A DNA stretch of 64,000 nucleotides from Diphasiastrum complanatum (taxonomy: Eukaryota > Streptophyta > Lycopodiopsida > Lycopodiales > Lycopodiaceae), in the NCBI GenBank assembly GCA_029204225.1, contig CM055109.1, forward strand, positions 34,409,098 through 34,473,097, read 5' to 3'. Below are positions 61,501 to 64,000 of this stretch, one piece after another (positions within the stretch are counted from its first letter, which is position 1; every line of letters starts with the position of its first letter). Made by a program: the position numbers and the translations under genes. The notes beneath the pieces are model-generated. The model had not been told where the DNA came from. It saw only the letters and a list, made by a program, of their open reading frames with translations, and made no database searches.

Positions 61501-63206
61501 ATGCTGTCAGAAGGCAAAACTGTTGCAACCCTAAAGAGAAACACAAAGATGAATTGATCAGTTCCCAATTTATGGAAGGAAGAGTATGTCACAATGTTCC
61601 TGTCTTCAGACATACAGAGCATAATTTAATGAATTCCTAAAAGCCGCGCATGCAATGTCAGCTCCTCTAGATTATGATGAAGAAACTATATGTTTTACGA
61701 CAGACTCATACATAATGTCCAAATCCTTTTTGCCTTGCAGAAAGGAGCCTTTTAGAATCATGTTAGGAGAAAAGATGCGGAACCAACTTAGTGGTTTCGG
61801 TAAAAAGAGACCCTAACGTTGGCCGGAACATGCGCTCTCGTAGTGTTTCAATAAAGCCTGATGGTGCTGAAAACAAAGAAGGTTAAACAACACAACATGT
61901 GAAGGTTTAGTCCTTTCAAACTTCCATATGGCTCTAATCATGATGTGAAGCATGTAGGTGGTGTGACAACCAATGCAACAGCATAACACCTTGCTGCACG
62001 CTTTGCACTGATGGATTTATTAAATAAAAAAACAGGCTTGGGTAGAAATTTGCATGTTTACCAGACAAGGTACTACTCCATTCCCGTTCAACACCCTCCA
62101 CAGCATCTGCTATTGCATTGCCTTTCTCCGCTGCCCTCTCCATCCGCGAAATAGCATCATAAAGACACTTCGTTATGTCTAGAAGGGCAATTACTTGTCC
62201 ATTCTCTACAACAGGAAGGTGTCTAAATTTTCCTGCGCGGCAAATGCAGAATATGAGCCAAGGGACTCCTTATGGATCGTCTAAAATTCCACTTCAAAGT
62301 TGTGGCTGTTGGCAGGACCTTAGGAATTTTATGACTGAGACATGCTATCTACAAATTAATTAGGGCATTTTTCAATGCATATTAGACTCCTCAATCGCTT
62401 GGTATGATTTTTAGGGTTCAGAAAAGGTGAATTTCGACCTTGCACCATTTTTTGAAGAGCCTCAACAGCCATAGAGTCAGCCATGACAAAGATTGGATTC
62501 CTTGTCATCACCTTGGACACCACAGTTTCCTCAGGTTTAAGCCCTTCAGCAATGACACGTGTTGCTACGTCCTGAAACGAGCACCAACCAAAGAGGTTTT
62601 CCATTGAATATTTACAAAAACACAAGGTGAAGTGCAGAAAAGGCAGTACACTGAACTTCCATTATCGGTAACAAGTCGTTCGTACCTTGTCTGTCATTAT
62701 ACCAGAGAGCAAGGCGTTGGAATCAGTAAGCAGAGCCGCATCAACTCGCCTCTGAGCCATGCGCCGGGATGCTTCTGCAACAGTGGTGCCCTCCGGAATT
62801 GTCAGAGCTTTAGAAAGCTTTAGTCGGTTGACAGTTCGCTCTCCAGTTCCTGACCTATAGCAGCAGTTACATGAACCCACGTCCATAGCGGCCACGATCA
62901 AATAGCTTCAGGAAATTGTATAGTTAGCCTGCTAAAATAGCCTAGAAACGAATAAAGTAATTAGCTGAAGGAAAGAACAACCTAAGCGTGCAGATGATAG
63001 CCAAACGATGCAACGTTCTCATCATATATGAGCTAGCAACTAGCGAAGAGCTTATATCACCTTGCAGTGTTAAGCTTACGAAAGGCGCCACTTCCATTTT
63101 CGGTTGGTGTCTTCTTTCTTATAAGAGAAGGCCCCCCCGCTCGTTTTGGAGTTAGACTCTGACGCCTGCCAGGTCCTTGCGTTCCTGCCCCATTGGAGCC
63201 ACTCAT
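52579..63206 (-). CDS. CBSCBSPB: CBS-CBS-PB1 domain protein, 14 exons
   Basis: Exons (minus strand): 63206-63080, 62849-62686, 62571-62439, 62232-62062, 61866-61812, 61530-61417, 61268-61205, 61028-60923, 60834-60776, 54113-54007, 53631-53504, 53388-53303, 53061-52972, 52761-52579. All phases agree and give 528 residues, the normal size. Four CBS motifs fill about residues 50-340 (ERTVNRLKLSKAL, VDAALLTDSNALLSGIMTDK, GKFLHLPVV). The PB1 domain follows at about 385-472, with an acidic DEGDRVLLESDSDLLAAV. A C-terminal membrane segment AAVAGAAVVIGISVMFYL lies near residue 505. CBS pairs bind adenosine nucleotides, PB1 mediates protein pairing; the exact role is unsettled. Between exons 5 and 6 the product is about 11 residues shorter than the family as I recall it. 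Intron 9 is 6.7 kb. Confidence 0.93.
55700..56030 (+). other. ORF in the large CBS-gene intron, unrecognised
   Basis: A 105-codon frame begins MPIQATNKGTDGGQTN and is rich in Gln, Ser and Asn. A TATA-like tataaaagg lies about 270 bases upstream (near 55438). It may be the leader and gag start of an LTR element running antisense to the host gene. Nothing confirms this. Confidence 0.25.
56031..59770. other. Intronic AT-rich DNA, no recognised feature
   Basis: This is part of intron 9 of the CBS-PB1 gene. ORFs up to 84 codons have no recognisable motif. Confidence 0.45.
59777..60062. repeat. Putative foldback element ending in a 40-bp perfect palindrome
   Basis: Bases 60022-60061 form a perfect palindrome (half-site catgatctggaatgcaatcc). 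A related, imperfect copy of the half-site lies in the inverse sense at about 59778-59805 (atgatccagaacaagcattc), about 250 bases away. Together they look like the termini of a small foldback transposon in the CBS-gene intron. Confidence 0.6.
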
Positions 63207-63790
63207 TTTCTGTTGCTTCAGCTAATATCAGTAACTCTTCTTTGCCTGTCGCTAAAGCTAGCTAGTATCAGTAAGTCTTCTTTGCGAACCGAACAAGAAG
63301 GCAATTCTTAAACAAGATATGAGCCCTTCAACAAGATTTGAAAAGCTGTGTGTGCCGGCAGCACTAAATGCGTAGATGCCACACGCCAGGCGCTTCACCT
63401 CTTCATTGACTAACCATTCAGACTGTGCAAGATTTTAGAAGCTCCGTCCGCTTACAAAACTAAATGCGTAGATGCCAGGTTCACCTCTTCCCTAACTATT
63501 ATTCCAACGAAGCAAGATGAGACATATTAATCAACAAATAGAATTACAAATCATTCACTTACTGGTGCAAATATCTTGTCGAATTCATAACCAAACGGAG
63601 CAGAGAGTTCACCCTAACAACCGCTGCACTTAAAGCATCCAACCATTCCCATTCTTGGCATAAAGAAGCTCACCTCCATCTCGCATGCTGCATCGACAAG
63701 CCATCAGATATCAGATCGATCAAAAAATTTCTGAAAGAAAGTGAGGATCGGAAGCAGATGCTGCTGTGATTTAACGTAACGAAGTGGAAA
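63207..63790. promoter_or_regulatory. 5' flank of the CBS-PB1 gene, possible 5' UTR intron
   Basis: A minus-strand donor-like ag|gtgagc near 63670 could end a non-coding first exon. Short direct repeats (agtatcagtaa-tcttctttgc, about 63226 and 63268; aaatgcgtagatgcca, about 63367 and 63463) occur in this interval. No TATA box is assigned. Confidence 0.3.
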
Positions 63791-63854
63791 ATTATGGCCG
63801 ATTATGCTTCCCCGCCATCTCTAACGACATTGAAAGATCGATGAAAGCTTCAAA

Positions 63855-64000
63855 ATGAAGAATTGGAAGGCGACACGAAGCAGCGCTTTAGGAGCTTTAT
63901 GGTGGAGATTGAAGGTTGAACTGCCCTTCAAGGTCTTCACTGAGGATTACAACTCGTCAGCTCCAAGAAGGCATACAAAGTTCTCTGCGGAGCTTGTGGT
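63855..64000 (+). CDS. Possible divergent gene, 5' partial at window edge
   Basis: An ATG at 63855 opens a plus-strand frame that stays open to the window end (48 codons), starting MKNWKATRSSALGALWW. A short upstream ORF starts at 63794. The product is not recognised; it may instead be the transcribed leader of the CBS-PB1 gene read from the wrong strand. Confidence 0.25.
   Translation, partial: MKNWKATRSSALGALWWRLKVELPFKVFTEDYNSSAPRRHTKFSAELV

Overview
The window looks like nuclear DNA of a vascular land plant with a large, repeat-rich genome. Four host genes are visible: three carry plant-type introns, and one encodes a CBS-CBS-PB1 protein of the land-plant type. Between them lie decayed plastid fragments, very long (GA/TC)n tracts and remnants of many transposon classes. 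A Penelope-like reverse transcriptase and a Helentron-like helicase/endonuclease, both uncommon in flowering plants, make a fern, lycophyte or gymnosperm source plausible. That is inference; the species cannot be read from the sequence.

Layout. 0.3-0.9 kb: plastid-derived atpA and psbB scraps. 1.8-3.2 kb: a copia gag scrap and a GC-rich tandem repeat. 3.9-4.2 kb: a small glycine-rich TGD5-like gene. 5.3-18.4 kb: repeat-dominated DNA with LTR pieces in both orientations, a CACTA transposase tail (9.86-10.43 kb), an LTR element with an unfamiliar ORF (15.3-17.0 kb) and several microsatellites. 18.5-19.1 kb: a Penelope-like RT on the minus strand. 20.6-24.0 kb: a broken Ty3/gypsy element, then duplicated LTR-like DNA. 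25.5-28.2 kb: a LINE remnant on the minus strand. 28.7-37.9 kb: a two-exon dual-specificity phosphatase-like gene whose 8.5-kb intron splits the catalytic loop and holds two hAT MITEs, a chromovirus nested in the LTR of another, and gag debris. 40.5-40.9 kb: copia integrase remnant. 43.2-45.6 kb: a four-exon short-chain dehydrogenase on the minus strand. 46.8-50.6 kb: Helentron-like remnant on the minus strand. 51.3-52.0 kb: copia RT scrap and an orphan first exon of an R2R3-MYB. 52.6-63.2 kb: a complete 14-exon CBS-CBS-PB1 gene on the minus strand.

The four host genes show no shared pathway and are ordinary single plant transcription units. The interest lies in the mobile DNA: how insertions nest in introns, and the two atypical element classes (Penelope-like and Helentron-like). 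All mobile-element ORFs seen carry stops, frameshifts or deletions, so none appears autonomous. No rRNA, tRNA or CRISPR feature was recognised.
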